Positions 8,536-17,021 are shown, numbered from the stretch's first letter. The stretch: 45,759 nucleotides of DNA from Pseudomonadota bacterium (GCA_003353845.1 PIVT01000001.1:1-45759); one strand, 5' to 3'. The notes: generated by a model not told the origin, from the letters alone. Numbers and translations: made by a program.

Positions 8536-9462
8536 GTGGATCACACACGAGTCTTGATCATTGGTAGCGGACCGGCTGGCTATACGGCAGCGATTTATGC
8601 CGCACGTGCCGAGCTTTCACCCACCATGCTTTCGGGCCTCGTCGCCGGTGGCCAACTCATGCTCACCACCGAAGTGGAGAACTTTCCCGGCTTCCCCAAC
8701 GGAATTTCCGGTCCAGATTTAATGGCCCAGTTGCAAGCCCAGGCGGAGCGCTTTGAGACCCGCATGATGGCCGAGGATGTCACGGAGGTCGATCTCTCCA
8801 AGCGACCCTTCACGGCCAAGACCAGCGAGCGAACGATGACGGCTGACACGGTGATTCTCTCCACAGGGGCCTCGGCGCGCTGGATGGGAATTCCCTCGGA
8901 AGAACGCTTGATGAATAAAGGTGTTTCGGCCTGTGCGACCTGTGACGGATTTTTCTTCCGCGAGAAGGCCATGGCCGTTGTGGGCGGAGGCGATACCGCG
9001 CTGGAAGAAGCCCTTTTCCTCACGCGTTTTGCCTCGAAGGTGACGGTGATTCACCGTCGGGATGAGTTGCGCGCCTCCAAAATCATGCAGGATCGCGCCC
9101 TGAAGCATGAGAAAATTGAGTTTGCCTGGAACGCTGTGGTGGATGAGGTGCTGGGTGAGGATGAAGTGACGGGCGTTCGTTTAAAGGACACCCAGACGGG
9201 CGACACGCGAGAAATTGAATTGGGAGCTGTGTTTATTGCCATCGGGCACACCCCCAATACGGGCTTCCTCGGGGGGCAATTAGAAGTCGATGATGCGGGT
9301 TATATCAAGGTCGAGGCCGGCACGACGCGGACCAGCGTCGAAGGGGTCTTTGCCTGCGGAGATGTTATCGATCCCCATTATCGACAAGCGATTACCGCAG
9401 CCGGGACAGGCTGCATGGCGGCCATTGATGCCGAGCGCTGGTTGGCTGAGAAAGAGGGCTAG
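8536..9462 (+). CDS. trxB: Thioredoxin-disulfide reductase
   Basis: A 308-residue FAD/NADPH flavoenzyme that reduces thioredoxin in the cytosol. Seen in the sequence: the N-terminal FAD-binding GSGPAGYTAAIYAARA, the redox-active CATC pair (Cys133 and Cys136, in ACATCDGFFF), the NADPH-binding VVGGGDTALEEALFL with the HRRDELRAS motif, and the C-terminal GDVIDPHYRQAITAAGTGC flavin-contact block. Length and order match low-molecular-weight bacterial TrxB. The GTG start at 8536 is supported by AAGGAG about seven bases upstream. The gene may be co-transcribed with the receiver-domain gene before it. Confidence 0.96.
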   Translation: MDHTRVLIIGSGPAGYTAAIYAARAELSPTMLSGLVAGGQLMLTTEVENFPGFPNGISGPDLMAQLQAQAERFETRMMAEDVTEVDLSKRPFTAKTSERTMTADTVILSTGASARWMGIPSEERLMNKGVSACATCDGFFFREKAMAVVGGGDTALEEALFLTRFASKVTVIHRRDELRASKIMQDRALKHEKIEFAWNAVVDEVLGEDEVTGVRLKDTQTGDTREIELGAVFIAIGHTPNTGFLGGQLEVDDAGYIKVEAGTTRTSVEGVFACGDVIDPHYRQAITAAGTGCMAAIDAERWLAEKEG

Positions 9463-9556
9463 TCGATTCCTTACAAAACCCGAGGGATGAGGTTTTTAAT
9501 CCCCCAGACGCATATGGACGCTTGCTGGGGATAGAAATCGGAGTACGCTTTAGCCT

Positions 9557-10636
9557 ATGCCCTTATCCAGAGAGCGATTAGAGCAGCTCATCGAGCATTC
9601 GAGTGACATCGTGATTGCCACGGATCGTACCGGGCATGTCGCTTATTATAACGATGGCGCCGCGGCCAGCCTGGGTTACACCGCCAAGGAAGTGCACGGT
9701 AAATTTGCCGATATCTTCTATCCCGATATTGCAGAGGCGCGCCGGGTGATGGGTGCCATGCGCTCCGATGAAAACGGTCCCCACGGCAGGGTCGAGACCT
9801 TCCGCACTCGACTGATCAGCAAGGCCGGCGAAATGATTCCCGTCGCCATTTCCGGTTCTATTATTTATGACAACGATGGCGAGGAAAAAGGCACCATCGG
9901 GTTTGCCAAAGATTTGCGAGAGATTTTGCGGAAAGATCAATTGGCCACCTTGGGAGAGGTAGCCATTGGCCTTTCTCACGAAATCAATAATCCACTAGCC
10001 GTCGTGTTGAACCAGGTGGAACTGCTCGAAGCCGAGATCTTTCAACTCGCGGGAGAACGCGATTGTTCTGAAGAAATCGAGCGGTTGGATTCCCTGCGCC
10101 GAGAAGTCGCACGCATTGGAGAAATTCTGACGCGCTTGGGTGAGATGGTCGAAGATGAGTGTTATGAGACCGTTGACTACATTGGCCCTTCAAAGATGAT
10201 CGACCTGCGCAGTGAGACGCGCCGAGGGCCATCCGTGGATCGTCGCTTGCAGGGATTGCGCGTGCTGGTGGTGGATGACGATCAGGGGGTGTGTCGCTCC
10301 ATTTGCGAGATTCTTGAAAAAGAAGGCTGTGAGGTCTCTTGTGCAGAAGATGGGATCGACGCGCTGGAGTGTTTGGAGCAGAAACAATTTGATGCTGTTC
10401 TCTCCGACGTACTCATGCCGCGCATGGATGGCCATGACTTGTATCTGGAAGTGAAAGAGAGATACCCGAACCTACCCATCATGATGATGACGGCGTTTCA
10501 TTACGACAAAGATCACATCATCAAGCGCAGCCGCGTTGAAGGGCTTACGGGCATCGTGTTTAAAAAACCTGTCGATCCGGAACGCCTGCGCAAAGCGCTG
10601 CTCGAAGTGTCGGGCCGCGCGGTGAAGGCGTCCTAG
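9557..10636 (+). CDS. PAS-HisKA(DHp)-receiver protein lacking a kinase ATPase domain
   Basis: A 359-residue cytosolic signalling protein. Residues 1-120 form a PAS domain (SDIVIATDRTGHVAYYNDGAAASLGYT). Residues about 125-200 form a histidine-kinase dimerisation/phosphotransfer helix pair with an H-box, GLSHEINNPLAVV, phospho-acceptor His141. Residues about 235-355 form a receiver domain with Asp284 (LSDVLMPRMDG), a conserved Thr (MMTAF) and Lys (FKKP). Only about 35 residues separate the helix pair from the receiver, so the HATPase_c domain (N, G1, G2 boxes) is absent. The protein cannot phosphorylate itself in the normal way. It may act as a phospho-relay or take phosphate from another kinase. 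There is no frameshift or stop to suggest decay. The last 77 bases overlap the convergent comF gene. Confidence 0.85.
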   Translation: MPLSRERLEQLIEHSSDIVIATDRTGHVAYYNDGAAASLGYTAKEVHGKFADIFYPDIAEARRVMGAMRSDENGPHGRVETFRTRLISKAGEMIPVAISGSIIYDNDGEEKGTIGFAKDLREILRKDQLATLGEVAIGLSHEINNPLAVVLNQVELLEAEIFQLAGERDCSEEIERLDSLRREVARIGEILTRLGEMVEDECYETVDYIGPSKMIDLRSETRRGPSVDRRLQGLRVLVVDDDQGVCRSICEILEKEGCEVSCAEDGIDALECLEQKQFDAVLSDVLMPRMDGHDLYLEVKERYPNLPIMMMTAFHYDKDHIIKRSRVEGLTGIVFKKPVDPERLRKALLEVSGRAVKAS

Positions 10637-11291
10637 CGACACAAATCACGGTCACTTCTTCCACACCCACTTTGTGCAGTACTCGCGCGGCTTCCTCAGT
10701 CGTAGCACCTGTGGTCACCACATCATCTACCAGCCACACTGATTTCGGCGTCGGTCGCTTTCCCCGATAGGCAAACGCACCTCTGACATTCTTTCTGCGT
10801 GCGAGTCTACCCAAGCCCGTTTGGCTGGGGGTATCTCGTAGGCGGGTCAAGGCCACGGGCAGGCAAGGAATGCCATAGCCATGGGCCAGGGCCCGAGCCA
10901 AGACACAGGCCGGGTTGAAACCGCGTTGGTGCAGGCGCCTTCGATGCAGGGGGATCGGGAGGATGGCGTCGGGTGAAGGACCGTGGATTGCCGCAGCGGC
11001 TTCAAGGATAAGGTGCTTCAGCAGGCGCGCAGGGCTGGGGTTGAGCCCCATTGAGCCGGAGGGTGGGTATTTAAAGAGATGGATCTGAGAATCGATGGGA
11101 GGGCCGTATGTCGTGGCTTCGGCACACTGGTAGAAAGAGGACTGCATCGCATGGGGTGGTTTGGTAAGAGCCAGGCGGCAGCCATCACACAACACCATTT
11201 CCCAGTCCTCGCCAACATCGCCGCAAAGGGTGCAGGAGGGAGGAAAAAACAATGCGGAGACATTGCGAAGCCAAGGACGCAGAACAGCCAT
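10560..11291 (-). CDS. comF: ComF family phosphoribosyltransferase-like protein
   Basis: A 243-residue protein of the ComF/GntX family, linked to DNA uptake in naturally competent bacteria and otherwise of uncertain role. The N-terminal zinc-finger-like CTLCG...CDGC pattern is present. The type I phosphoribosyltransferase site is VWLVDDVVTTGATTEEAARVL, and the LPIPLHRRRLHQRGFNPA and ARRKNVRGAF blocks are typical of the family. AAGGG precedes the ATG at 11291. The C-terminal 26 codons run into the end of the convergent PAS-HisKA-receiver gene. The family core ends at about CVARTP, so the overlapping tail is an extension. Confidence 0.88.
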   Translation of the reverse strand: MAVLRPWLRNVSALFFPPSCTLCGDVGEDWEMVLCDGCRLALTKPPHAMQSSFYQCAEATTYGPPIDSQIHLFKYPPSGSMGLNPSPARLLKHLILEAAAAIHGPSPDAILPIPLHRRRLHQRGFNPACVLARALAHGYGIPCLPVALTRLRDTPSQTGLGRLARRKNVRGAFAYRGKRPTPKSVWLVDDVVTTGATTEEAARVLHKVGVEEVTVICVARTPSPRGPTLRAALCAGVPDRQVF

Positions 11292-11383
11292 GAACCCTTA
11301 CTACCAGATTGCTTGGGCCGCGGGCTTGTAGGCTGACAGACGGTGCACGAAAAAAGATCAGAGACCGTGCAAGCAGGCCAACG

Positions 11384-11417
11384 AAAAACCCCGGCTGCCA
11401 AGAATGGCAAGCCGGGG
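11384..11417 (-). terminator. Rho-independent terminator of the FG-GAP gene
   Basis: Read on the minus strand, CCCCGGC-TTGCCA and TGGCA-GCCGGGG form a strong 12-pair stem with one bulge and a TTCT loop, followed directly by TTTTT. It lies about 30 bases past the stop of the FG-GAP gene at 11449, so it ends that transcript and isolates comF downstream. Confidence 0.85.
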
Positions 11418-11448
11418 CTTTCTTCTACATGGTTTTTCGAACGGGCAA

Positions 11449-12609
11449 TTAAGGTGCGGTGACGACACCCGATCCGCCAGCGACCTGAGTCGCAACCAGC
11501 GCAGTGGGAGTGTCCAGTTGGATCCTTCCGGCACCACCGGTGTTATTGGGGTAGAAGCAAATTCCGCTGCTGCCACAAGCGCCACCCGTAGAAGCGGCGG
11601 AGACAGCCATGGTGACATCGTCCTTTCCACCCGCATCACCATCGACCTGTCCTACGGTGATCGACGGGCCGGCCTTGCCATTCATGTATTTCCAGGGGGT
11701 GGCGCCGCCATCCAAGTATATGTAGGCGGCCGCAAAGTCGATCCAGCTGATCGCGACGTCAGCCTTACCGCTGGCATCGATATCGCCGACAGCAAAGTCG
11801 GAGGTCGTCTTACCATGAATCTTGGTCCAGGCTGGAGCAGCGCCATCATCGTTGTATCGCCAAAAGGCGTTGGCGGGAGATTGCGTGACGCCGAAATCAA
11901 TCAGGGCTTCAGCCTTGTTGCCGGCGATTCCGTTGACATCACCAGCACCGAGCTTGGTCGCAACCCAAGGATGAAGCTTCTTCCAGGTGTTGGTCACAGT
12001 GATGTTCTTGACCACCCATGTACCCCAAGAGGGGAGCGCATGGATCACGTCGAGATTTCCGTCACCATCGATATCACCCAGGGCGAGGGCAATGGGGGCC
12101 TCGGAGCCAAAGAGCGGTAGGTAATTGGTTGAGTCAAAGGCGGATACGCCGTTCTGGCTATCGTTGAGGAGATAGCAAAGGCGTTTGCCACCGAAGCTGG
12201 GGAATGCGAAAACGATCTCTTGCTTGCCATCGACATCTCCATCGAGATCACCAATGGCGATCAAGCTTGCTTGGAGGTTGATGAGTCGCTGCCAGGTGCC
12301 GTCGTCGTAGCGAATCCAGGTTCCCGTGTTGGTGACATTTCCACCGGAGGAACTAAAGGACCCTACGATGTCGGCAATGCCATTACCATCGACGTCACCT
12401 GTTGCAAAGACGTCAGGGGCCAGGGAGTTAAGCGTTGTCCACGCGGTCGTATCGTAATCCCAGACCTGAAGCCCATCGCCGCCGACAGCCGCGACGATAT
12501 CGTCATTGGGAGGGGGTGCCGTCCCGGCGGAAACTGGAAGCGCAATGCCGGTAGCCAAAGCGACACCTGCACATAGCGATATAAATGTTTTGAGTTTATT
12601 GAGCTTCAT
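11449..12609 (-). CDS. Secreted FG-GAP/VCBS repeat beta-propeller protein
   Basis: A 386-residue exported protein. The N-terminus is a clear signal peptide (MKLNKLKTF, hydrophobic to about residue 24, cleavage near VSAG). The rest contains at least six repeats of about 50 residues, each with a calcium-loop-like motif (GDVDGNGIADIV, GDLDGDVDGK, GDIDGDGNLDVI, GDVNGIAGNK, GDIDASGKADVA, GQVDGDAGGKDD). This is the pattern of FG-GAP/VCBS propellers used in adhesion and glycan binding. Two cysteines near the C-terminus (GGACGSSGIC) may form a disulfide. AAGGAG lies about ten bases before the ATG. It ends in GVVTAP with no membrane helix, so it does not look like a PEP-CTERM exosortase substrate. It is divergent from the exosortase gene. 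Confidence 0.85.
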   Translation of the reverse strand: MKLNKLKTFISLCAGVALATGIALPVSAGTAPPPNDDIVAAVGGDGLQVWDYDTTAWTTLNSLAPDVFATGDVDGNGIADIVGSFSSSGGNVTNTGTWIRYDDGTWQRLINLQASLIAIGDLDGDVDGKQEIVFAFPSFGGKRLCYLLNDSQNGVSAFDSTNYLPLFGSEAPIALALGDIDGDGNLDVIHALPSWGTWVVKNITVTNTWKKLHPWVATKLGAGDVNGIAGNKAEALIDFGVTQSPANAFWRYNDDGAAPAWTKIHGKTTSDFAVGDIDASGKADVAISWIDFAAAYIYLDGGATPWKYMNGKAGPSITVGQVDGDAGGKDDVTMAVSAASTGGACGSSGICFYPNNTGGAGRIQLDTPTALVATQVAGGSGVVTAP

Positions 12610-12990
12610 ACTATTTGTTCTCCTTACGAAAACTTACTCGACCACGGGGATAGCTTGACGCGGATGCGAGCCTCCCCCGAGGCTAGAAAATTTTAGGAAC
12701 TACCGAGGTGTCGAACACAATCCGCCGCTCGTTGCCCTAGTAGCCCCCTTCGGCTTAGCTTAACGCACACCTTAGCGTAGCTTCAATTCGAGCTCTTGGC
12801 AGCCGCTAGTTTCCCATTTTGCATTACAAATAGGCAATAAAATAGAGGGCTTCCGTCATCTCAGGAGATGACATGCGCCTGATCTGCCGCTGGATGAACA
12901 GCCCTGGAAGTCCCTTGACCAGCCAAAAAATGCAGAACCCCCAGCCCGGACGGGACCGTCTTTCCAATTCTTCGGTACCTTTTGCAAACA
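12610..12990. other. Divergent intergenic region between FG-GAP and exosortase genes
   Basis: No supported gene. It must carry promoters for both flanking genes, but no convincing sigma-70 or sigma-54 boxes are seen. Two compact inverted repeats stand out. AGCCTC-CCCC-GAGGCT at 12669-12684 lies in the FG-GAP 5' leader. GTCATCT-CAGG-AGATGAC at 12855-12872 lies about 120 bases before the exosortase start. Both could be operators or small mRNA hairpins. Confidence 0.45.
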
Positions 12991-14556
12991 ATGAACTTCA
13001 AAGATGAATTTCCATCGGCCATTGCGAGATGGTCCCCGAGGGTGCCGTTCATTTTGCCGATTCTGGTTGCTCTTGCATATCGAGATTTGGCGAAAACAGA
13101 TCTGTATCAACGCACAGTAAGCGAGGTTGAGGGGGCGGGGTTTTTTGAGCCGACGACCACATCGCCCCTCCTCGTCGTCACACTCTCTATCTGGGTCATT
13201 TTCAACCGAAAAACTCAAATCAAGCGGGTGATGGGGCGCGGATCAGCGCCACTCAGTGCGGGCCTGTTGCTGGCCTTCTCGGCTCTGATTTATCTCTGGT
13301 CTTACTATGTGGGTGCCGTCAGTCTCTTGCTGATTTCCCTGATCACGCTGATCCTGGGCGCAGGAGCTCTGCTGGGCGGCGCTCCCTTGATGGGTTTGCT
13401 GGCTCTGCCCGCAGGTTTGCTCCTATTGGCCTTCCCCTGGCCCGCGGTGCTGATGAATCAAGTTGTTTTCGGGCTTCAGAACGCCGCTGCTTGGCTCACC
13501 CTGGCCATCCTGGAACTCTTTTCCTATGAGGCTGTTCGCTCAGGGGATCTCATTCTTGCCAATAAGCAGGTTTTTCAGGTGATCGAAACCTGTAACGGGC
13601 TGCGGTCGATGGAAACGCTGGTCATGTCGGCCTTACTGTATATGGAGATTGCAGAGCGAAGGCCCTTGCACCGACTCATCATCGTGTGCTGCGCCCCCTT
13701 TGTTGCCTACTTCCTGAATGGCCTGCGCATCATTTCCATTGTTTTATATCCAGGGGATACGAGCCACACCGCGCAAGGGATCGTGGCGTTGATCGTGGGG
13801 ATCTTCACAATCGTGTTTCTGAGTTTTCTCCTGGAAAAAATTTATAAACCAAGGCCTCGTATTCAAGCCGCTTTGCCGGAGGCGAGAAAAAATGAGTTCG
13901 GGTGGGTTGGGACAGCGTTGCTCTGCGGGGCACTTGCCATCAGTTCTTTTTTAGTGGTGCCCTACGAGTTGGTGAAACCAAAACCGTTAGAGCTTTCCCG
14001 CGTCCCTCTGGCCTTGGGAGGATGGGTTGGTAGTGCCAAGCGAGTCGATCGTACTTATCTCGGGAGCGTAGGTTTTTCCGATGAAATTGCTGTGAAGTAC
14101 GAAAAAGGAAAACGGGCAATCAACCTCTTCTTCGGGTCAGATGATCTGACAAATCCCATGAGGAGTTTGCGTTCCCCGAAAGCGGCTCTGCAGAAAACAG
14201 GGATTGATGTTATCTCTAGAGAGCGTATTTACGACTCACCCGTAGCGGATGAGGTCCAAATCATGCTTGTCCGTTCTGCTACTGACAACCAGTATCAGTT
14301 GATTTATTCCTGGTACGACGGAGTTGAGTCATTGGGACGTGAAGTGATGCGCGCGGTATTGTTCTTGGAAGCAAGCCCTTTCCGACGTGAGCGCGGTTCT
14401 TATGTTGTTCAACTCTCGACGTTAATAGGGCGAGGTGAGCCAAGCCGAGCTGTGTACCATGAGACGATCGCCACAATGGAGCCACTCGCACTTCAATTTC
14501 ATGATGCGATGGAAAAAATTATTCAACCGGTACCTGAAACCGATCTTGGGAATTAA
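12991..14556 (+). CDS. Exosortase fused to an EpsI (DUF3485) domain
   Basis: A 521-residue inner-membrane protein. The first about 300 residues are a multi-pass exosortase with the proposed catalytic residues visible: Cys201 in ETCNGLRSM, Arg246 in FLNGLRIIS and His259 in TSHTAQGI. The remainder (about 310-515) is a periplasmic EpsI/DUF3485 domain, a common partner of exosortases in exopolysaccharide loci, here fused. Exosortases cleave PEP-CTERM-type tails of exported proteins and are tied to surface-glycan systems. The consensus ACSGLRS reads TCNGLRS here. The ATG at 12991 is preferred over a TTG three codons earlier. The next gene begins three bases after the stop, so the methyltransferase is co-expressed. 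Confidence 0.92.
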   Translation: MNFKDEFPSAIARWSPRVPFILPILVALAYRDLAKTDLYQRTVSEVEGAGFFEPTTTSPLLVVTLSIWVIFNRKTQIKRVMGRGSAPLSAGLLLAFSALIYLWSYYVGAVSLLLISLITLILGAGALLGGAPLMGLLALPAGLLLLAFPWPAVLMNQVVFGLQNAAAWLTLAILELFSYEAVRSGDLILANKQVFQVIETCNGLRSMETLVMSALLYMEIAERRPLHRLIIVCCAPFVAYFLNGLRIISIVLYPGDTSHTAQGIVALIVGIFTIVFLSFLLEKIYKPRPRIQAALPEARKNEFGWVGTALLCGALAISSFLVVPYELVKPKPLELSRVPLALGGWVGSAKRVDRTYLGSVGFSDEIAVKYEKGKRAINLFFGSDDLTNPMRSLRSPKAALQKTGIDVISRERIYDSPVADEVQIMLVRSATDNQYQLIYSWYDGVESLGREVMRAVLFLEASPFRRERGSYVVQLSTLIGRGEPSRAVYHETIATMEPLALQFHDAMEKIIQPVPETDLGN

Positions 14557-14559
14557 GAG

Positions 14560-15327
14560 ATGCCAAAAGAAATAAAGACCCATCAGCCTGCAGAAGGCGA
14601 CTTCTATGTTGAGACGACTCTTTCCAAGGAAAAGTTACTTCCCCTGTTGGAAAAGTGGAGCCCCTGGCGTATGGAAGTCACGTTCTCGAATGGTGTCAGC
14701 ACCTCCGATCTAAGTCGCGGTGAAATTGGCTGGGTCTACAATCAGCAACCCCTCCGCAAGTTGGCCATGCTCAAGAAGCATCTTTCTTTTGAGAAATTAT
14801 CTGGAAAACGTGTGCTCGATATCGGTTTCAATCTCGGCTACAACTCGATTCATCTTGCGGCCAATTACGGAATGGAAGCCGTCGGATTGGATGTTTCAGA
14901 GCATCACAAAGAAGTCGCTGAATTCCTGGCAGGCCTGAGCAATGTTCAAGAGAAAACTCAGTTTCGACTGGGAGATGCCACCTTCTATGTAGAACCCGAG
15001 GGCTTTGACTTCGTCTTGCATTTCGGCACGCTCTACCACTTGCCGAATCCCTTCTTATCTTTGGAAAATTCGATGAAGAGTCTTCGACCGGGTGGTTATC
15101 TGGCCTTGGAGACAGCTTGCTATAACGGCGAGGATCCAACGCTTTGTAAATTTATACGTCAGACTTATGACGACACCACAAATTTCTGGGCACTTAGCAA
15201 ACCGGTGATCGAAGAGATGCTTGAATTGTATGGCGCGCACGACGTTCGTATCGTTCAGGAAAGTGAACCCATGAATTACAAAGAGTTGTCGATGTCTCGT
15301 GTTCTATTCCTGGCGCAGAAAGGATAG
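14560..15327 (+). CDS. Class I SAM-dependent methyltransferase
   Basis: A 255-residue soluble methyltransferase. Motif I is VLDIGFNLGYNS (about residues 88-99), an acidic residue ending beta-2 is in VGLDVSEHH, and the later FDFVLHFGTLYHLPNPFLSL and LRPGGYLALET blocks are typical of the superfamily. The architecture resembles DUF1698/CmoB-like and glycan-associated methyltransferases; the acceptor cannot be told. The start lies three bases after the exosortase/EpsI stop, so the two are translated from one message. With sulfotransferases and glycosyltransferases nearby, sugar O-methylation is the likeliest role, by context only. A terminator follows directly. Confidence 0.85.
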   Translation: MPKEIKTHQPAEGDFYVETTLSKEKLLPLLEKWSPWRMEVTFSNGVSTSDLSRGEIGWVYNQQPLRKLAMLKKHLSFEKLSGKRVLDIGFNLGYNSIHLAANYGMEAVGLDVSEHHKEVAEFLAGLSNVQEKTQFRLGDATFYVEPEGFDFVLHFGTLYHLPNPFLSLENSMKSLRPGGYLALETACYNGEDPTLCKFIRQTYDDTTNFWALSKPVIEEMLELYGAHDVRIVQESEPMNYKELSMSRVLFLAQKG

Positions 15328-15364
15328 AGGCGGCTTCAAAGGGTCCAGCCAGGCCTCATTTTTT
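15327..15364 (+). terminator. Rho-independent terminator after the methyltransferase gene
   Basis: GAGGC-GGCT pairs with AGCC-AG-GCCTC (nine pairs with an AG bulge), followed by ATTTTTT. It begins at the stop codon of the methyltransferase gene and runs into the 3' end of the convergent SGNH hydrolase gene. Confidence 0.72.
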
Positions 15365-16975
15365 GGGCAGTTTGGCCTCGATGTCGATAAAACCGCTGGC
15401 GAGAGGTTCTCGATCCGAGACCATGTCAGCGCTCGCTTCGAAGCTGACCTCCACTTCCAGTAGGCTCACCCCGTCAAAGGCCGCGGGGAGATACCAAACC
15501 AAATGATTGGTTCCCATTTTTTTCGCTTCCTTGGGTTGAAAAGTTCGACCATTCACCTTGATCTGAAAAGCGAAAGGCAGATCTGTTTCCAATGTCGTTT
15601 TGGAATTAATCCAGGGCCGTAGGTGGATCTGGCTACGATCTCCTTTGGCTCGCAATAAGACCATAAGGCTCTCAAATTCTGTGATGCGCTTGGTTCCGCC
15701 GACCACCTGCAAGGGGGGCGGATCCTTGAAGTCGACGCGAGCAGAGGTGATGCTGTTTAGACTTTCCTCAAGAACCAAATCGGTCATATCCATTTCTCGG
15801 CGATAACGTTCTTCAAAGTCCTGTAACTGATTCTTGGTCGGGGGCTGGCATTGGATGCCTGCATCGGGCAACAACTGCTCCAGCAGTTTCTCATACAATA
15901 ATTCTGCCATGAGCCGATGCGCTATTGGATTGGGGTGTGAATCCCACCCCAGGCTGTATTTATTCTTGTAATTAGCTCCAGATCCGAAGTAATACCCGAA
16001 GTTCAGAAAGGGCAGCGCCAGTCGATCTCGTAGATTCAGCAATTTTTTCAACATCAATTTCGGAGCGCTGACGGTCGTGAAGATCATAGGGGTTTTGTTT
16101 TGTCGGAGGAGTACGTGGGTTCTGAACAGGTCAACTTCGATGGCTCGCCAGACTGGAGTCGCCGTGTGAGAGTAGGTTGATAAATAGCTGGCAATAACAT
16201 TTTCCCGAATCAGGCCCATCTCAGATCCCTCGGTCTTGGCCCTCTCCAATTCTGCCTCAAATTTAGCGTAATCAACTTCCGGGCTCTGGTGAGTCAACAC
16301 GATGAGTGAGCGGTTGTAATGAAGCTCAATGAATCGAAACAAAAAACTCTTTTTGCGAAGTTGCTCATGAAAGGGTAGGCGCATCTTGTGATAAAGGAGC
16401 GACCGCTTTACAAGCGTTTGCTTCAGGTGTGTGGGTCCCCAATGGAGATAACCTTCGGAATCTGCTTGCATGGCAGGCTCGATGTCATTGTGAACGAAAG
16501 TCAGAATTACGAAATCGGGTTCAAGCTCCAAGCCCCGATCACGTAGGTAGGCGAGTTCTTGGTGTATGTTGTAGCCCGAGACACCAGCATTGATGACTTC
16601 GAAGGTGAGGCTTTCGCAACTTTCGTTGAGTATCTGTTCCAGTTGTTTGGCGTAGGTTTCCTCAGCTCTTACGCCAAAACCGTAAGTGATTGAATCACCC
16701 AGTACTAAAACCCGTATGACACCTTCGGGTTTGGGGATCTCATATTCCTTGTCGCGAAGGCCCAGGGAGTTGGTTTGGATCGGGTTGGCGTAGGCGATGC
16801 CTTTGTAATTCGGAATATGCTCGTAGCTGACGGCCTCATTTTCACTGGGTTGGTAAACGGTGGGGAAAGGTTGGTTGATGGCTGGAGGGGAGGCAATGCG
16901 CAGCCCGATTTCCATTACAATCAACACAAAAACCAAAGAGGCAATTAGCAGAAGTCCGCGAGCAAGGATTTTCAT
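15356..16975 (-). CDS. Membrane-anchored SGNH/GDSL hydrolase
   Basis: A 539-residue protein with an N-terminal membrane anchor (about residues 4-24) and a periplasmic SGNH hydrolase domain. Block I is GDSITYG (93-99, nucleophile Ser95), block II is INAGVSGYN, block III is FVHND, and block V is DSHPNPIAH with the Asp-x-x-His pair spaced as DSHPN. A C-terminal region of about 120 residues beyond the catalytic core looks beta-rich. Families of this shape act as acyl-esterases or acyltransferases on cell-surface polysaccharides (AlgX/DltD-like), which fits the surrounding glycan genes. A tandem 9-base repeat sits immediately before the ATG and supplies GGAATA in place of a strong ribosome binding site. 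Confidence 0.85.
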   Translation of the reverse strand: MKILARGLLLIASLVFVLIVMEIGLRIASPPAINQPFPTVYQPSENEAVSYEHIPNYKGIAYANPIQTNSLGLRDKEYEIPKPEGVIRVLVLGDSITYGFGVRAEETYAKQLEQILNESCESLTFEVINAGVSGYNIHQELAYLRDRGLELEPDFVILTFVHNDIEPAMQADSEGYLHWGPTHLKQTLVKRSLLYHKMRLPFHEQLRKKSFLFRFIELHYNRSLIVLTHQSPEVDYAKFEAELERAKTEGSEMGLIRENVIASYLSTYSHTATPVWRAIEVDLFRTHVLLRQNKTPMIFTTVSAPKLMLKKLLNLRDRLALPFLNFGYYFGSGANYKNKYSLGWDSHPNPIAHRLMAELLYEKLLEQLLPDAGIQCQPPTKNQLQDFEERYRREMDMTDLVLEESLNSITSARVDFKDPPPLQVVGGTKRITEFESLMVLLRAKGDRSQIHLRPWINSKTTLETDLPFAFQIKVNGRTFQPKEAKKMGTNHLVWYLPAAFDGVSLLEVEVSFEASADMVSDREPLASGFIDIEAKLPKK

Positions 16976-16982
16976 AACTATC

Positions 16983-17009
16983 TATTCCAAATATTCCAAA
17001 TATTCCAAA
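16983..17009 (-). repeat. Three perfect 9-base tandem repeats before the SGNH hydrolase start
   Basis: TATTCCAAA is repeated three times without mismatch (TTTGGAATA on the coding strand), ending seven bases before the ATG. Slippage here would change the spacing and number of GGAATA segments in the translation initiation region without affecting the coding frame. Confidence 0.9.
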
Positions 17010-17021
17010 CGAAGCCGAGCA

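Noticed and set aside
9475-9503. Hairpin after trxB (AAAACC/GGTTTT or GGGAT/ATCCC)
   Set aside because: The two possible stems are short and exclude each other, and there is no T-run beyond the stem. Too weak to call a terminator.
11404-12120. Long plus-strand open frame opposite the FG-GAP gene
   Set aside because: It mirrors the repeat structure of the minus-strand gene, has no ribosome binding site or signal sequence, and the minus-strand product has a clear signal peptide and repeat family.
12610-12720. c-di-GMP or similar riboswitch in the FG-GAP leader
   Set aside because: Only a six-base hairpin with a GGGG loop is present; the conserved core of known riboswitch classes is not seen.
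12982-12990. TTG start for the exosortase three codons before the ATG
   Set aside because: The ATG at 12991 is adjacent and no ribosome binding site favours the TTG.
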